This document shows positions 24,144 to 37,372 of a stretch of DNA of 64,000 bases, piece by piece. Numbering within the stretch: the stretch's first letter is position 1; each line of letters opens with the position of its first letter. The notes beneath the pieces were generated by a model, which was not told where the DNA came from, did no database searches, and saw only the letters and a program-made list of their open reading frames with translations. Both the position numbers and the translations under genes were made by a program. Source of the stretch: Penelope pileata (taxonomy: Eukaryota > Chordata > Aves > Galliformes > Cracidae); contig WBMW01003842.1 of NCBI GenBank assembly GCA_013396635.1, forward strand, positions 401,211 to 465,210, in the 5' to 3' direction.

Positions 24144-27100
24144 TTAGACCCATTTCAGTATTTGTAAATATTACTGTAGTACGTATTTGACTTTTTGCAA
24201 ATAATAACCTTCTGAAAAAAAGACTGTATATTAATTTAAAAATGATGATAATGCTCTTCTAAATGGAAATCACCATAGTTTGTAATGACTAAACTTCACA
24301 TTTCAATTCACATTAAAATCTATTTTTTGTCATAAAACATCAGGGTTGTAACCTCACAGTGACTAGCTGAATGGCTGAGCTGGTTTCCTCCAACATCTAT
24401 CTTATACAACCTATACATCTTATTTGATGCTCGTGACAGCTTTGTCAGCTTATTTAGCCAATGACACGTGGAATTGGCACTTTCTGGAGTTTGGTTAATA
24501 TATCATTCCCACAGGTGTTCTAGCTTCCTGAAACATTAAAACTGGATTTCCCTTAGTTTTTCCACATCTGTGCAAAGCCTTAAGCCCTACAGAAATAACC
24601 GGAGTAATTCATGCCTCCCCATAACAAACAAGAGGGTCAATCTTTCAGAAAAATGGCTTTCACTTTGCTGTCCCTTCTGTAACTACTCAAAGCAGAAGCA
24701 CGAGACTTCACTGCGCTTATCCAGGGAAGAAGTGCACCTTTCAATGGCTCTCTCTCCAGGTAAAGCTTACAGCTGGAAAGATCAGGCCATCTTATGGTGA
24801 TGAGCAAGTGTCCCACACACAGGGATCTGTTGGACAAGCCAGCAGTAAAGTCTTGTAGGTGTGCATTTCTTTATCTGGGGATGGAGCAGAGGAAGAACAG
24901 TTGAAGAGGTAAGCTCAGAGTCCTCACCCCTTCATTTATTTCCCATTTTGGCAGTCCAACCCCTATGAACAACGAATGAGGGAATCCCATCTCTTGGGTG
25001 TACTTCTCTTCCATGGCTTGTGTTTGTGGAGAATTCTCCAGGGTTCAGCAAAGTTGCATGTATTTGCAGCTCACAGTTGCACATCCTTGCAACACGGATA
25101 TGTTTATGCATCAATGCTTCTTCTTGGGACTGGGATATAAAAAAGGTGTCTGTTATTTGCTATCTTTTCTACATATTCCCAAACATAGAAATATAGTGTG
25201 CAGAACTGGAATGTTTTCTCTCTTGCTTCATTAAGTTTTTTAAAACTTGATTAAAAAAGAAATGCCAACCAAAACAAAATAAGTAACACAAGACATTTGG
25301 GAATACCTGATAAATACTAATAGACTGGTGGACACATTTTCAGAAATACACGGTGTATCATTTGGTCAGTAGCTACTGCTACTTAGTTTTAGAGATAGCA
25401 CCTTTAAATCGATAGCTTCTTTTTAATATTTGATGTCCTCATACCATTAGACTGCTCTCGTGTCCCTTTTTTATTGCTCATCAAAGCTATTGGCAATGAC
25501 CTTGACATTTTTCTAGGGTTTTAGTGGCTCAGGTTTCTCTTACATTAGCTAAGACAGGAAAAGCTTTTCGTTGATATAAAACTCACCTACATTTTGAGAA
25601 CTTCGGTTGCACTTTGTTGTTTCAACAGAAAGCAATTCCATGGTTTCTTAAATGAAATATAAAGTCTAAATTAAAATGCTCTGGACTTTCCTGTTTTCAT
25701 TTTACACAGTGGCCTGATTCAAGTAAGGTGACTACTCGTATATCTAATTATGTCACGACTGCAGAATTACAAAGAAAGAATTTCAGTTTTCCATTTTCCA
25801 TTTCCATTATCCACAGAAGTCATTGTCACTTTGGGTTCCCAGTATAGCATTGTAGCTTGTTTGAAAGGGCATTTGGGACTTCTTCTTGTTTCAGGTTTAT
25901 TGCGTAACTATGGCAGAAGGTATCCAAATTCAATGATGAGGTTTTTTGTGTTTTTTGAAGTGTGGAACATACTTTTTAAAGTTCTTACTTTCAGTGATAG
26001 AGTTACTGCCTAGTTAACTGCATCTCAAGTATATGGAGTGCAGCATACAATATTCTCTATGACAAAGAAAAGCACACAGCATCTCGTTATTGAGATTAGA
26101 CAGGTAAGAATGAGGAGCAAGGTTCCAGAAATGAAAGCACACAGCAGTTAAATAAGCATCAATCCAATGCTGCTTTTGCACATGGAGTGCTTTTCTGTTA
26201 ATGGTGTTTTAGCAATTATCTTATCAGTTGCTTCCAGCCGAATAGTGATTTACATAATTCTGCTTGTGTTAAATTGGATCCATTGAAATGAACATAGCAG
26301 CTGTATTAAATAGCTCATTTACTTTTCAATGAGTCACAGGAAGTACTTCAACCAGTTTACTTTGTACTAGCAAAGCGTTGTGCTAAAACTTACAAAATAA
26401 GTAGGATCCTATCTTAAGCTTGTTGAATTCATTTAAGTCTTTCTACTAACTGCAATCAACCTCTTACATAAACGTATACAAGTGAATATAATATTTTAAA
26501 ATCAGCGTTGATCTCTCCTTCTACAATTTCTCCTGCCTGCAGTAACTCCCGCAGTTTCTCAGTGTGTGCCTCTCACTGAAGTTGATCAGATTCCTACACA
26601 GAGCAGGGCTGAGAGCTGAGCTGTGTGCTGTTAACCTTCCTCTGTGCTGCATCCGTGCAGATGAAGCCCAGAGGGGTCTTTCAAAGCAGGCTTGGCTGGA
26701 AGCCTACCTGGCAGATCTCTGAGTGTTATGCACTGCTTTAGCAAGGTGCTGAGCAGACCAGAGGGAAATGTAGGTGCTGTTGGCTTAGGGCAGAGTTGCA
26801 CATGTTCTGTGGGAAGGCATCCGGAGGTCACGACTTTGTCCAGCAAACCACTGCTTATATCAGCCTGCCCTGCAGACGTGGCTGCACCGATAGAGGCATT
26901 GCGATTGCTCAGCAACACACTGAGCAGTGCTAGCAACACACCTTACAGACCAGAGCCAAAGACAAAGCCACCCACAAAAGTTAATGAACGTGTTGACTTG
27001 GAAGGAACTGTCGAACAAATTCTGTCATATACACTGGAATGTAAGTTATATTATATGCATCTGAACAATCCTTTTTCATATACAGATCTCAAGACACTTC

Positions 27101-30100
27101 CCACACTGCATAAATATTTTCTCTCTCTGTGGGCAGGTGGAAAAATAAACCGCAAAATAGTTAGTGACATCCCCAAGGTGACAGTGAGGATGAGACCTAA
27201 ACAAAATAATGTGGAACTACCTTTTAAAGAACCCTGACTGCAAAATGAATGCAATTTATGTCTGTTATTTCTCCTGTTATTGCTTTTCAGCTGCGTGCCA
27301 CTTTGTCACACTGAGTAACACCAACAAGCATAGCTTCACTGAGGTCACTTAGACAAGAAAACACCAATAAGAAAACTGTTTATTATTGCCTTTTTACAAG
27401 AGCATTTCTTTGCCCCCAAGAGTCCACATGTTTATCTCTTTGTGCAACAGGAAGCCTCTTCCATCATGAAGCCTATGCTATACCTGAATTTCTGGAAAAC
27501 TTGCCAGTGTTAGTTGTACATTCTAGATTTAGCAGTACCTTACAAATGCTGCCTAATGAAACCTGTGGGTTAGCCTTAAAAACAAACAAACAAAAAAACA
27601 GCATATATGCAGCATGGACCATGCTCAGAAAATGCATTTGTACGATTTATTGCTGGTATTGCAATTCCTTAGTGTTTTTCCAAAAGTCAGAAAACAGAGG
27701 CTATGATGACATACAGCCAACTCTGAAAAAATCAGACCTGTTCTTAGATGTATAAATTTATTTATGTACTTAGAACTGGTGCACATTATTCTCCAGTTCT
27801 TCTGGAATGAATTTTTTGCCTTCAAAGTGTAATTTTAAGCTTGAACTCCCATGTCCAAGTAATGAGACATTTGGGTTATATTTTATATTAATGTTCACTA
27901 TGTAACAGAGTAAGTAATAAAATCAGCATTCATATGTTCTAGTCTGTTACTGGCACCATACTAGAGAATATCTAAACCACAGAGTTAGAGACTATGGTAA
28001 TAAGCCTGCTGAACACTTAGCAATATGATGTCAGCAATCTCTAATTTTTTAGCCATCTATTAACTGTTTATGCAACAAGCCTTGTACAGACAGCAGGACT
28101 GCATTCACATTGCAGGAATGTCAATAACAAAGCAAAAGTGGTTCTAAAATATCCATACTCTTCTCATGCTTCAGTGCCTTCAGAAGCTGTCAAGAGACAC
28201 ACACACCTGGGTCAATTTTAGGGGTGCACAGTGGCAGCATTTCCCTCCCATCCCCTGCTGTGTTGTGAAGAAGGGCCTGGAGCAGGGCAGAGCACTAAGG
28301 GAAGACAAGCAGTGGTGCAAGTCATCGGCATAGGTAGGGCTGGGAGAGAAAGCAGCTTCTGCCAAGGGCTCCCACAAGTCAGACTGAATCACAGCAGCAA
28401 CCAGCTAACACGTCCAAACAACTACTCAGCTTCACAGTGTTTTGCTGAAGAGCATAGGTCAACAGGCTCATATTATCCGAATGCAACTGAATTTCTGAGA
28501 AAAGAACCAGCGAGGAGCAGAGAGGACGTGCTATTGCTATTACAGAATTGCCTCGTGCTCCTGGGACGCTGTGCTCTAAAGAGGGGCCAGTCGTAAGGAA
28601 GAGGCCAAATGCAGAAAAGTTAATGCTTTTAGTTAAAAGATGGCAGCAAAATTGAATTTATACTTTTAGATCTTCTGTTTAAGTTCTGCACTAGCATGCA
28701 CCCCTCAGATGGTTCCAATACGCTTTTGCTCTGATTTTTGTAATCGTCTTTCATTTTGGATACACTGGTGGAGAGGAACACAGTATTTCTGACAAATCTT
28801 ATTAATACTTCGTCTGAGCTACCTCAGATTTCAGCTACATTGGATCCAGATCAGGATCCTGTAGCTTGGACTCATCTCTGTTGCTAATTAAATGCTCAGA
28901 GGAATACTGAAAGAGCAAGTACTAAGATTGCACAACAGACCATGGTAGTCTGTACAACCTTTACCCAGCCTTGGGGGAAGCCATCGTGGTTGTGTATTTA
29001 ACTACGTGCTCTCAGCCTTCCAAAAATAGGTAAAATTTTATTGCATTTATATCACTTTGAGTGCTTCACAGATATTAATTTATTTTTAAAACATCCCTTT
29101 GTAATAAATAGGCACTATTTCAGTCACTGTAAGCTCATATAGATGAGTCCTCAAAAAAATCAGTTCATCTCGGCATTCAGGAGTGAAGCTGAGATGCGCT
29201 GACACTTCACAGAATCAGGGTTTGGAAGACCTGATGTTTTCCAGTGTGATAACTGACAGCTATTGGTGTGCAACGTATTCACCCTGCAGCTGTATCAAAG
29301 AAGTAATGACATGCCCTTCTTTGGGTACCAGAGTGACTCCATGGGCCAACGACTGTGTGCAGACATATACACCCATATACATTCAGCCCGTGGTAGCACA
29401 GGGAGGGCTTGGGTCACTCGCTGGCTTTTTCAGCACTGTGTAGGTGCATGAAGTGGATTCAGGAGCCATCCTGGTAGTATAACTCACTAAGGAAAACACT
29501 TGATTTCAAGTGATTCCAAGGCTCAGGAAGTCACTTGAGATGCAAATGCAGGCTAGCTGCGTGCAGGGGGCAGGAGGGAAAAGGGAGTTTGCTTGCCCTG
29601 TTATTCTCAAAGTGATCTACTGCTACTGCATCGTGAGACAGGAGCTATCTGCCTGCCTATGGGCTCCTGCACCTCAGCCTGAGAAGATAATGAAGAAAAG
29701 GAAAAGCCTTCTGGAATTTTGGCAGCTAAAGTATAGATGTGCAGCACATTGCCAGTGCATGAGTAATCAGAACATTGGCAGGCGAGTGTGATCATTGGCA
29801 AACGAGAGTGATCAGGCTGCCTACCTGATGCTCTCCTCACCAGGGGTGCTCAGGCGTGAGCTGCTAGGCAAGTTCAGCCGTCCCGCAGTTCAAACAGATG
29901 AAGTGAACTCCGTGTCTATTTCCTTCCTTTGTCTTTCATAAACCTTTTAAGCCACATCACCTGCTTGGATTCTGTGAATGAGCGCTTTTGTTTGCGTCTT
30001 TGGTTGACTTGGCTTGACTTAAGAGTGATTTCAAGATGACTGAGTAACAACAAAGCGTTCCCCACCCAAACATGCAGTGAAAATATAAACCAGAGTGCCT

Positions 30101-30737
30101 TAACAGTGCTACGATATACACCTCCTGCATATCAAAGAATTACAGCGTGTTCTTCACAGGGGCCAGAACAGGAAGAAATGCCTAGTGATCATTAGATAAC
30201 AAGGAAGGCTTTCTGACAGGCAGCAAGATAGTGGCAGCCATGACTGAGCCCAGAGAGCAAACCAGCGATTTGTTCCTGTTTCTTGTCAAACAAAGTGAGG
30301 ATTTGTCCTTGACACCAGCAATAGAAGCTACAGTGTTAGAAAGACGCCTTGTTTTGTGGGGAGCAGAGGGTGGTGGGGTTTTTTGTTTGGTTGTTTGATT
30401 GGTTTGCTTTTTGCTTTGTTGTATTTTGTTTGTCTTGCTTTCTTTAGTTTTTACGTGAGTATCACAAATTAGAGAATGAGGGGACATGAAATTTCAAGTA
30501 AAATTGGTTTTGGTGGCTTGGCTGCAATTTCATATCTACACAAAGAATCTCTGTAGAAGCCACTAGTTGTAGGGGGAAAAAAAGCCTTTCTCTGGAGAAG
30601 GGCTATTTTGCCTATTTCTGTTTGTGTTTGTAGTTCAATGTATACATTGGTGTTTTGATCTTCATGGAAAAACTTCAAGAAACGCAAAATTATGTTAATT
30701 CAGCGTGCTTAGGATCAGGCAGATTGGGCAAATATCT
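24144..30737. other. Long non-coding stretch, no gene recognised
   Basis: About 6.6 kb of mostly AT-rich sequence. The 181-codon frame at 26692-27237 opens with TTG rather than ATG and has no recognisable domain. A TTTG-rich tract lies at about 30376-30440. A short tandem duplication at 29774 is listed separately. Confidence 0.5.
29774..29813. repeat. Tandem duplication of a 20-bp unit
   Basis: Two adjacent copies of ATTGGCAGGCGAGTGTGATC and ATTGGCAAACGAGAGTGATC differ at three positions. Confidence 0.85.
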
Positions 30738-31848
30738 CTAAGTTGGAGAGATATAGATTTGAAGGGTGGACTATTTGGTGGAAAAGGAATTAGCTGGAAG
30801 GTTACAGCCAGAAGGTTGTGGTGAATGGCTCCACATCCAGGTGGAGGCCGGTCATGAGTGGTGTTCCCCAGGGGTCCATCTTGGGACCCGTGCTCTTTAA
30901 TATCTGATGTTTAACATCTTTTATATCTGACATAGATGAGAGGATTGAGTGCATCCTCTGCAAGTTTGATGATAACATCAAGCTGAGTAGTGCAGTTGAT
31001 ACAGCAGAAGGAAGGGATGCAAACCTGAGGGACCTCAACAACTCAAAAGGTGGGCCGTAAGGTGTGAATCTAATGAGGTTCAGCACAGCAAAGTGCAAGG
31101 TCTTGCACTTGGGTTGGAGTAATCCCAGGTATGTATACAGACTGAGAGAAGAGATCCTTGAGAGCAGCTCTGCCGAGAAGGACATTAGGGTCCTGGTAGA
31201 TGAAAAACTGAACATGAGCCAGCAGTGAGCACTCACAGCCCAGAAGGCCAATGGTATCCTGGGCTCCATCAGGAGAGGGGTGGCCAGCAGGGACAGGGAG
31301 GTGATTGTCCCTCTCTCCTCTGCCTTTGTGAGGCCCCGTCTGGAGTACTGTGTCCAGGTCTGGGGCCCCCAGTACAGGAAAGATGTTGAGCTTTTGCAGA
31401 GGGTCCAGAGGAGGCCACAAAGATGACCAAAGGGCTGGAGCACCTCTCCTATGAAGATAGGCTGAGGGAGCTGGGCTAGTTCAGTCTGAAGAAGAGAAGG
31501 TTGCAGGGAGACCTCATTGCGGTCTTCCAATATTTAAAGGGAGATTATAAACAGGAGGGAAATCAGCTTTTTACATGGGTAGATAGTGATAGGACAAGGT
31601 GAAATTGTTTTAAACTAAAAGAGGGAAGATTTAGATTAGGTGTCGTGGGGAAGCTTTTCACTCAGAGGGAGGTGAGGCACTGGCACAGCTGCCCAGAGAG
31701 CTGTGGGTGCCCCATCCCTGGAGGTGCTCAGGGCCAGGCTGGATGGGCCCTGGGCAGCCTGACCCAGTGGGTGGCAGCCCTGCCCACGGCAGTGAGTAGG
31801 AACTTGATGATCCTTGATGTCCCTTCCAACTCAAGCCATTCTATGAAT
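30738..31848 (+). mobile_element. CR1 LINE, 5'-truncated, 1.1 kb
   Basis: The element begins in the RT region (GTTGGAGAGATATAGATTTG), passes TGGTGTTCCCCAGGGGTCCA (the GVPQGS block, about 30860) and reaches the CR1 tail, ending CCATTCTATGAA near 31847. The RT is dead: codons at 30965-30979 read Phe-Asp-Asp-Asn-Ile where Phe-Ala-Asp-Asp-Thr is expected. A small local duplication around 30898-30930 (TTTAATATCTGATG then TTTAACATCTTTTA) also disrupts the frame, and further stops follow. The last 180 bp closely match 23956-24086, so the copy is not very old despite the lesions. Confidence 0.94.
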
Positions 31849-33679
31849 ACTGAGGTGGTGAAGTTGAGCAGTCTGAGACCCTTAAAAGAAGAATGTCACA
31901 AAAGCTCTTGTGTACTAGTATATTATTGTTGATGTTGAAAATTTGCTTGGATACTACAGCAATGGGCTCTACAGAATATGCTCCAGAAAATGAAAGAAAC
32001 TAAATATTTACACATGCTGGAAAGAGAGTGAGTCATCAGTAGAGAGAGAAAGTTAATCAGAACTTAACAATGAGCAACATTGTGATGGGTTTTGCTTCGA
32101 CCATGAGATTCACCAGAACTTTCTCCTAAAATAAAGAAATGGGCTTAACTAGAAATTCTTTTGCACAAAAGAAGTGCAAAAAGAGGTGATTTAACATTAT
32201 TATTATTTTAAAGCAAGGACGCATTCAAAGAACTAGCTGGAAACAACTTCTCATTCACTCCTGAGACCTCACTTGGCTGCATTTAGGTTTTGGAGAGAGG
32301 TTGACTGGCTAAAAAGACTCTTGGGCCATGTATTAACTCCTGCCTGGAAAAACGGTGCTGCCCAGACAAAAGGAAAGAAGGCAGTGAATGGAATCAGGGA
32401 ATGACAAGCCAGGGGAAATACTTTTTAAGCCATTCCCAGAGTTCAGAATAGTCAAACAACTCAATTTTCCCATTTGTCTCAGTTATCCAGATAGCCATTT
32501 TGATACCCTGCCACATTACACATACAAGCTAGTAAAATGAATACATCCTGTCTATAAAATAAAGCAACCGGTCACAGAGTTGGGTCTCTAAAAACAGACA
32601 AACAGCTTTGTTCAGAAATAAGCCAGCATCAGAAGTTATGTAGCCTTCTTTATCAACAGCATTCTGGAAGAAGTCCAGACCTGTCAACACCAGAACATGT
32701 AGTATAGCTTAATAACTATGCCAAAAAAGTTTGGGTCCAACCCATTCTTAACGAAGGCAGAAAACTGTATAGAATGTTCAGCTTGCATGTGATTTTATCC
32801 TGAAAACATGAATTGTTATTGTGAAATCCATCAGCAAATGTTTGCTAAAGAGGGAGAACTTTGTTAAAGTTTTTACTGTTTATTCACCGAGAAATTCGGG
32901 ACCATTATTTCAAAATAGCTATGCCGTACCTGAAATACTTGATAAAAGTAGCAAATCTGAATTAAGGAATATTTTTATAGGCTACCCAATTATTTAACTA
33001 ACAACCTATGGTAGACTTGAATGCTAAATCTGCTATTCAAGAGTGCTTTCCTGCATGGATCTTTGCATGTTCCGAGTAGAAGAAGTGTTTAAAGTGGTTT
33101 CTTAGAGTGTTAGAAAGTTGAATAAGATCCCTATTCACAGCTGAAATGCAGCCTATGCATCATAGACTGGCTTGAATTTCTCTGGCTTGTGTCAGAAATG
33201 AGAATGACTGCAAGCCAGCTCCAACAGCTGGAGGACCCCAAAGGAAGGTGTAGCATCCATACAATTCAGCCCTTGCTTCACTTACTCAGACTGAATTGCT
33301 TTGAATTAATTAATTAATTAATTAAAACCTCAGTTAAATGTTTTATCTGAATTGATATCTCATTTCTGATTAAATGTTAGGGCTAGTACCTTCTAGTTAA
33401 CAAGAAACATGGACAAATTCAAAATTAATTGTGAGAAACATTTCCTACTTAGGAAGTGTGAAATTGGAAAAGAATCCCTATTTCCAATATTCATTCAGCA
33501 TTCTTTGGAAGCAGTAGATACGTGGTAATGATGTAAAAGGAATACAGATCCACCCTACATTACTGGAAAGTTTGGAGAAATATTTTGTCAGTCATCATTA
33601 TATTAAGACAATTTTTGCCTTGGCTCCTCTCTTTCACACACTTCTAAATATAAGGAACAGGTATAAGATTGTATATGAA
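31849..33679. other. Non-coding stretch, no gene recognised
   Basis: AT-rich sequence with an (AATT)n tract at 33303-33325 and no recognised gene. Confidence 0.55.
33303..33325. repeat. (AATT)n microsatellite
   Basis: Five tandem AATT units in GAATTAATTAATTAATTAAT-type sequence. Confidence 0.9.
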
Positions 33680-33887
33680 GAAGAAATTTTTATGATGAGG
33701 GTGGTGAGATGCTGGCACAGGTTGCCCAGAGAAGCTGTGGATGCCCCCTCCCTGGAAGTGTTCAAGGCCAGGTTGGATGGGGCTTTGGGCAACCTGATCC
33801 AGTGGGAGGTGTCCCTGCCCCTGGAAAGGGTGTAGAAACTAGATGATCTTGAAGGCCCTCTCCAATCCAAACCATTCTGTGATTATA
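33680..33887 (+). mobile_element. CR1 LINE 3' tail
   Basis: About 208 bp matching the CR1 tail: GAGGGTGGTGAGATGCTGG, GTTGCCCAGAGAAGCTGTGG, GGGCTTTGGGCAACCTGATC, then CCAAACCATTCTGTGATT. The terminal octamers are worn. Confidence 0.93.
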
Positions 33888-36740
33888 TTATTTTAATTTT
33901 ATATCTAAATACATAAAGATATGGGAGAGTTTGCTCTGAGAAAATCAAGCAGAATTGTAATTATAAAATAAGTATGTATCTTCAGTTCAAAACATCTACT
34001 GTCAAGCAGAGTTCTGAATTTTAATTTCCAGGCCTTCCACCTTAAGCTATTTCATAAGTCTCACTTTCCGTGTCAGTCCTCTATTCCTGTTTCATCTTTC
34101 CAGTTTCCACTTCTTCTCCCTTCAGATTACAAAGAGGACTGCAGACTGTTCTGTTTCTTGAGTTTTGTTTATTTTGTTGGCAATCTGGCTGTTGCTTCCA
34201 AGTCAGACAATTATGATCTCCCTCCTACCAATTTCTTCAGCAAAAGCCACTAACTTGCGATAGCATCTATCTAAATCTTTTCCAGAGCACACCGTGTGTT
34301 ATAATGATGAGAGGGATTCCATCAGCCTCTGCAAGAAATCTTAGCACATGCCTTGCAGCAAGCCTGGAAAGGATTTCTCAGTCTCTCATAATTTGTACTT
34401 TCACTGTTATTTAAATGTTATTGAGGGCTGTTTTTTTCACCCTGAAGCCAAGGGATGCACACCCTTCTCAGTGAATCGCATATGCCTGCCAACTTCTGGA
34501 ATTATACAACTTCAGCCTTAGCCCTGTTCTGATTTGATTTGATTTGCATTGTGTTGGAGCATGGATTGTTTTTCTGTTTTGTTGTAAATACTATGTTTGG
34601 GCGTCTCTTACTCAAAACCAGAGCAGCCAAAGCTCAGACTTCTAAATGAAAAAGTCCACCGCAGACAACTTTTGGTGTTAAGCCCTTCTTGTCACTTCAG
34701 CTCTAAGAGCAGAGATCAGAGGCTTGTTAGGGTACAAATCGAGCCTGATCCTGGTGCAAACAGCTCTAGTGCAGTCCATGGATTAAGCCTGCATGACCTT
34801 ATTGGGTGACCATCATGTTATCCAATCTCCATCTCCAGAAGAAAGCCATCGGAGGCTGTGGAGGGGGTAGAGGGAGTTATCCGTGCCCCAGTGGCACACT
34901 GGCCCCAATGCTCACCCAAGAGGGTTTATGAACAGGAGCCATGGGCAAATTCTGCCTGTGACTCATGCTCAGTTTCCCTTGAGTGTCTGTGCTGCGTGTG
35001 GTTCTTGGCCCTGTGAGGTTTGCTGGTGTATGGCTAAGATGGGTCAGCTCCTTCTGATGAGCTTCAACTCTTCCATCACCTGCTCTCCTCCACATCAGCA
35101 GTGGAGCACTCTGACCATCTCCAGAGTTCTGCTTCACACGTCTTCCTGCCAGATTTGATGCCATGTAATTTCTTACTGAAAAATTAAAAAAAAAAAAAGA
35201 AAAAAGAAAAGGAAAAAGAATCACAATAAAACAGAAGGGCAAGTGTGAGCTTGTAATTCCATGAGAATCCCTGTTAAATGTGTTGCTATTAATAGGCTTT
35301 GAACTGGGACTGGAACACGAACAGCCAAATTATTTTGCACAGTGCAGCTTTAAAGGGAGGTTAACATTGCGATGATATTAGTGGGTGTAGGGAAGAAACA
35401 CGAGATATGGAAAATAAGAGTGACACCGTTCCAAGTTGTTTGTGCCACCAAGAAACTCTCCAAATATCTCACTCTTGGCTAGTAAAAGCAGCTGCTGAAA
35501 AAACACTGGCTGCGGGGAACAATGACCTACAGGCTTTTGGCATGGTGGCAAATGGACAGCATGCTGGGGGGTGTTTACTGCCTCGTTTTATGGAGTCCAT
35601 TGCTATGGAAATTATGCTTGTTGGTATCTGGTAAAGATTGACAGCTCTGATGAGGGAATCGTTTGCATTCGGCTCTTTATGGTACACTTTCCAATGAGAG
35701 AACACAGGGAAGTAAGAGGACAGCAATAAAGTAAGAAAAGACACAAATATCTTGCAAGAGGGGAAAAAAAGGATCAAATTTTTCAGCACGTAAGGAAAAA
35801 GCTAAAAAACAACAACAACAACAACAAGATCGTGTTCAGAGCACAACAGTTAGCACCATATGTTGGCTTTCATCAAAATGTGGTATAAATTTTAAAAAGA
35901 AACACCAAACAGCTCTTAGAAATGGCAAAATCAGCTTTATCATCTGAAGATGTAGCTAGTATTTTGCTTCTCCATCGCAGGCAGTGTTTCGTTTCCTTTT
36001 GGATCTTCTGAGAATAGGGTTGAATGGGATCGACAACCGAGTCTGCTACTGACTCTTCAGCCTATTTCAGGCAATTGTAGATGTGAAACTCAGATAGCTT
36101 AAAGCAGTATTCAGGGTTTATGGTGCAGAAATAACTGGGAGGGTAAGAGGACATTTCTTTCTGGTAACTCAGCCATTAAAATAAAACATTTTAGATCATT
36201 TTATTTGGAATGTGCCCATTGCCACAAGCCGATATTCAGTAACATGGTCAAAAAACACTGGCAAAAACTTTTGCTGGCAGTGCAAAGAAGAGAGCTTGTG
36301 AAATATTTGGGAAGTGTTCCGTTAAACAGACACAACTGGCAAGGTAACAACAGCTCTTTTTTGCTGGCATCTTTGTTTCTCTGCTAAGCACATCCTTGTC
36401 TGCTACCTCTTCAAGGAAATTAAGGATGAACTCCAGGAGCTTTTGGATCCTCAGGATGGGACACCTGCAGAATCTTCAGTGTCTTTGTAAATGCACCTTC
36501 TGGAAGTCCCATCTTGTAGGTGCTCTGGGTTACAGTGCCAACATGACAACTGAAACGTTTTGTAATGGTTCCAAAATGATGATTTCTGTCTTTTTTAGGT
36601 AGTATGAAAAATGTACAAGCTAAACAATATTGTATATAATTATATAATTGTCTTTTCTGTGTTGGTCTTGTGAGCACTTTAGTCAGTAATCTCAGAATTT
36701 TTCTCTCCTCAAATGAGTTCTCTTTTGATTCACAAGTTCA
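33888..36740. other. Non-coding stretch, no gene recognised
   Basis: AT-rich sequence with an A-rich run at about 35180-35220, an (AAC)n repeat at 35807 and a short GATTTGATTTGATTTG repeat near 34531. No recognisable coding signal. Confidence 0.5.
35807..35827. repeat. (AAC)n microsatellite
   Basis: Six to seven tandem AAC units after a short A-run. Confidence 0.9.
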
Positions 36741-36962
36741 TAAGAGGAAAGTGGGCAAGAATGCCAGAAGGCCTCTGTGGATGAATAAGGAGCTCCTGGG
36801 CTTTCTAGGGCACAAAAAGAAAGTCTATAGGGAGTGGAAACTGAAACGGGTTAGCTGGGAGGAATACAAAGAGGTGGTCCGAGCAGCCAGGGACCAGGTT
36901 AGGAAAGCTAAAGCCCAGGTAGAATTAAATCTAGCTAGGGACATAAAGGGGAACAAGAAGAA

Positions 36963-36963
36963 N
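36963..36963. other. Single N within CR1 (probable collapsed gap)
   Basis: The isolated N falls at the exact boundary between CR1 ORF2 linker sequence and ORF2 C-terminal sequence. Confidence 0.8.
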
Positions 36964-37346
36964 AGGCTGAGAGAGTTGGGACTCTTCAGCCTGGAGAAGA
37001 GAAGGCTGCGGGGGGACCTGATAGCAGCCTTCCAGTACCTGAAGGGGGCCTACAGGAAAGCTGGGGAGGGGCTTTTTACAAGGATAGATAATGACAGAAC
37101 AAGGGGTAATGGTTATAAACTGGAAGAGGGTAGATTTAGACTGGATATAAGGAAGAAATTCTTCACTGTGAGGGTGGTGAGACACTGGAACAGGTTGCCC
37201 AGGGAAGTCGTTGATGCTCCCTCCCTGGAAGTATTCAAAGCCAGGCTGGATGGGGCTTTGGGCAACCTGGTCTAGTGGGAGGTGTCCTTGCCCATGGCAG
37301 GGGGGTTGGAACAAGATGATCTCTAAGGTCCCTTCCAACCTGAACC

Positions 37347-37372
37347 ATTCTATGATTCTATGATTCTATGAT
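37347..37372 (+). repeat. CR1 3'-terminal octamer repeats (ATTCTATG)3
   Basis: Three uninterrupted ATTCTATG units end the CR1 at 36741-37372. They are the most intact CR1 terminus in the window. Confidence 0.95.

Larger units (their letters stand above)
36741..37372 (+). mobile_element. CR1 LINE with ORF2 linker joined to 3' tail across a single N
   Basis: The left part (36741-36962) encodes the CR1 ORF2 linker between endonuclease and reverse transcriptase: residues like ARRPLWMNKELLGFLGHKKK, then VRAARDQVRKAKAQVELN, open without a stop. The right part (36964-37372) is the ORF2 C-terminus and tail: RLRELGLFSLEKRRLRGDL, then RVVRHWNRLPREVVDAPSLE, a stop at 37273-37275, and three ATTCTATG octamers. 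In a full-length CR1 these parts are separated by nearly the whole RT domain, more than 1 kb. The single N at 36963 therefore marks either an unresolved assembly gap or, less likely, a real internal deletion. Both visible parts are undamaged in frame, so this may be the youngest CR1 here. Confidence 0.95.

Noticed and set aside
26692..27237. 181-codon plus-strand open frame
   Set aside because: It begins with TTG, the first ATG is further in, and no domain is recognisable. An acceptor-like tract ends at 26660, but the frame gives no family signal.
30802..31530. 242-codon minus-strand open frame
   Set aside because: It is the antisense of the CR1 at 30738-31848; minus-strand frames over CR1 ORF2 are commonly open and do not encode a known protein.
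35180..35220. Poly(A) tail of a processed pseudogene
   Set aside because: The sequence before the A-rich run matches no gene or repeat I recognise and no flanking direct repeat was found.
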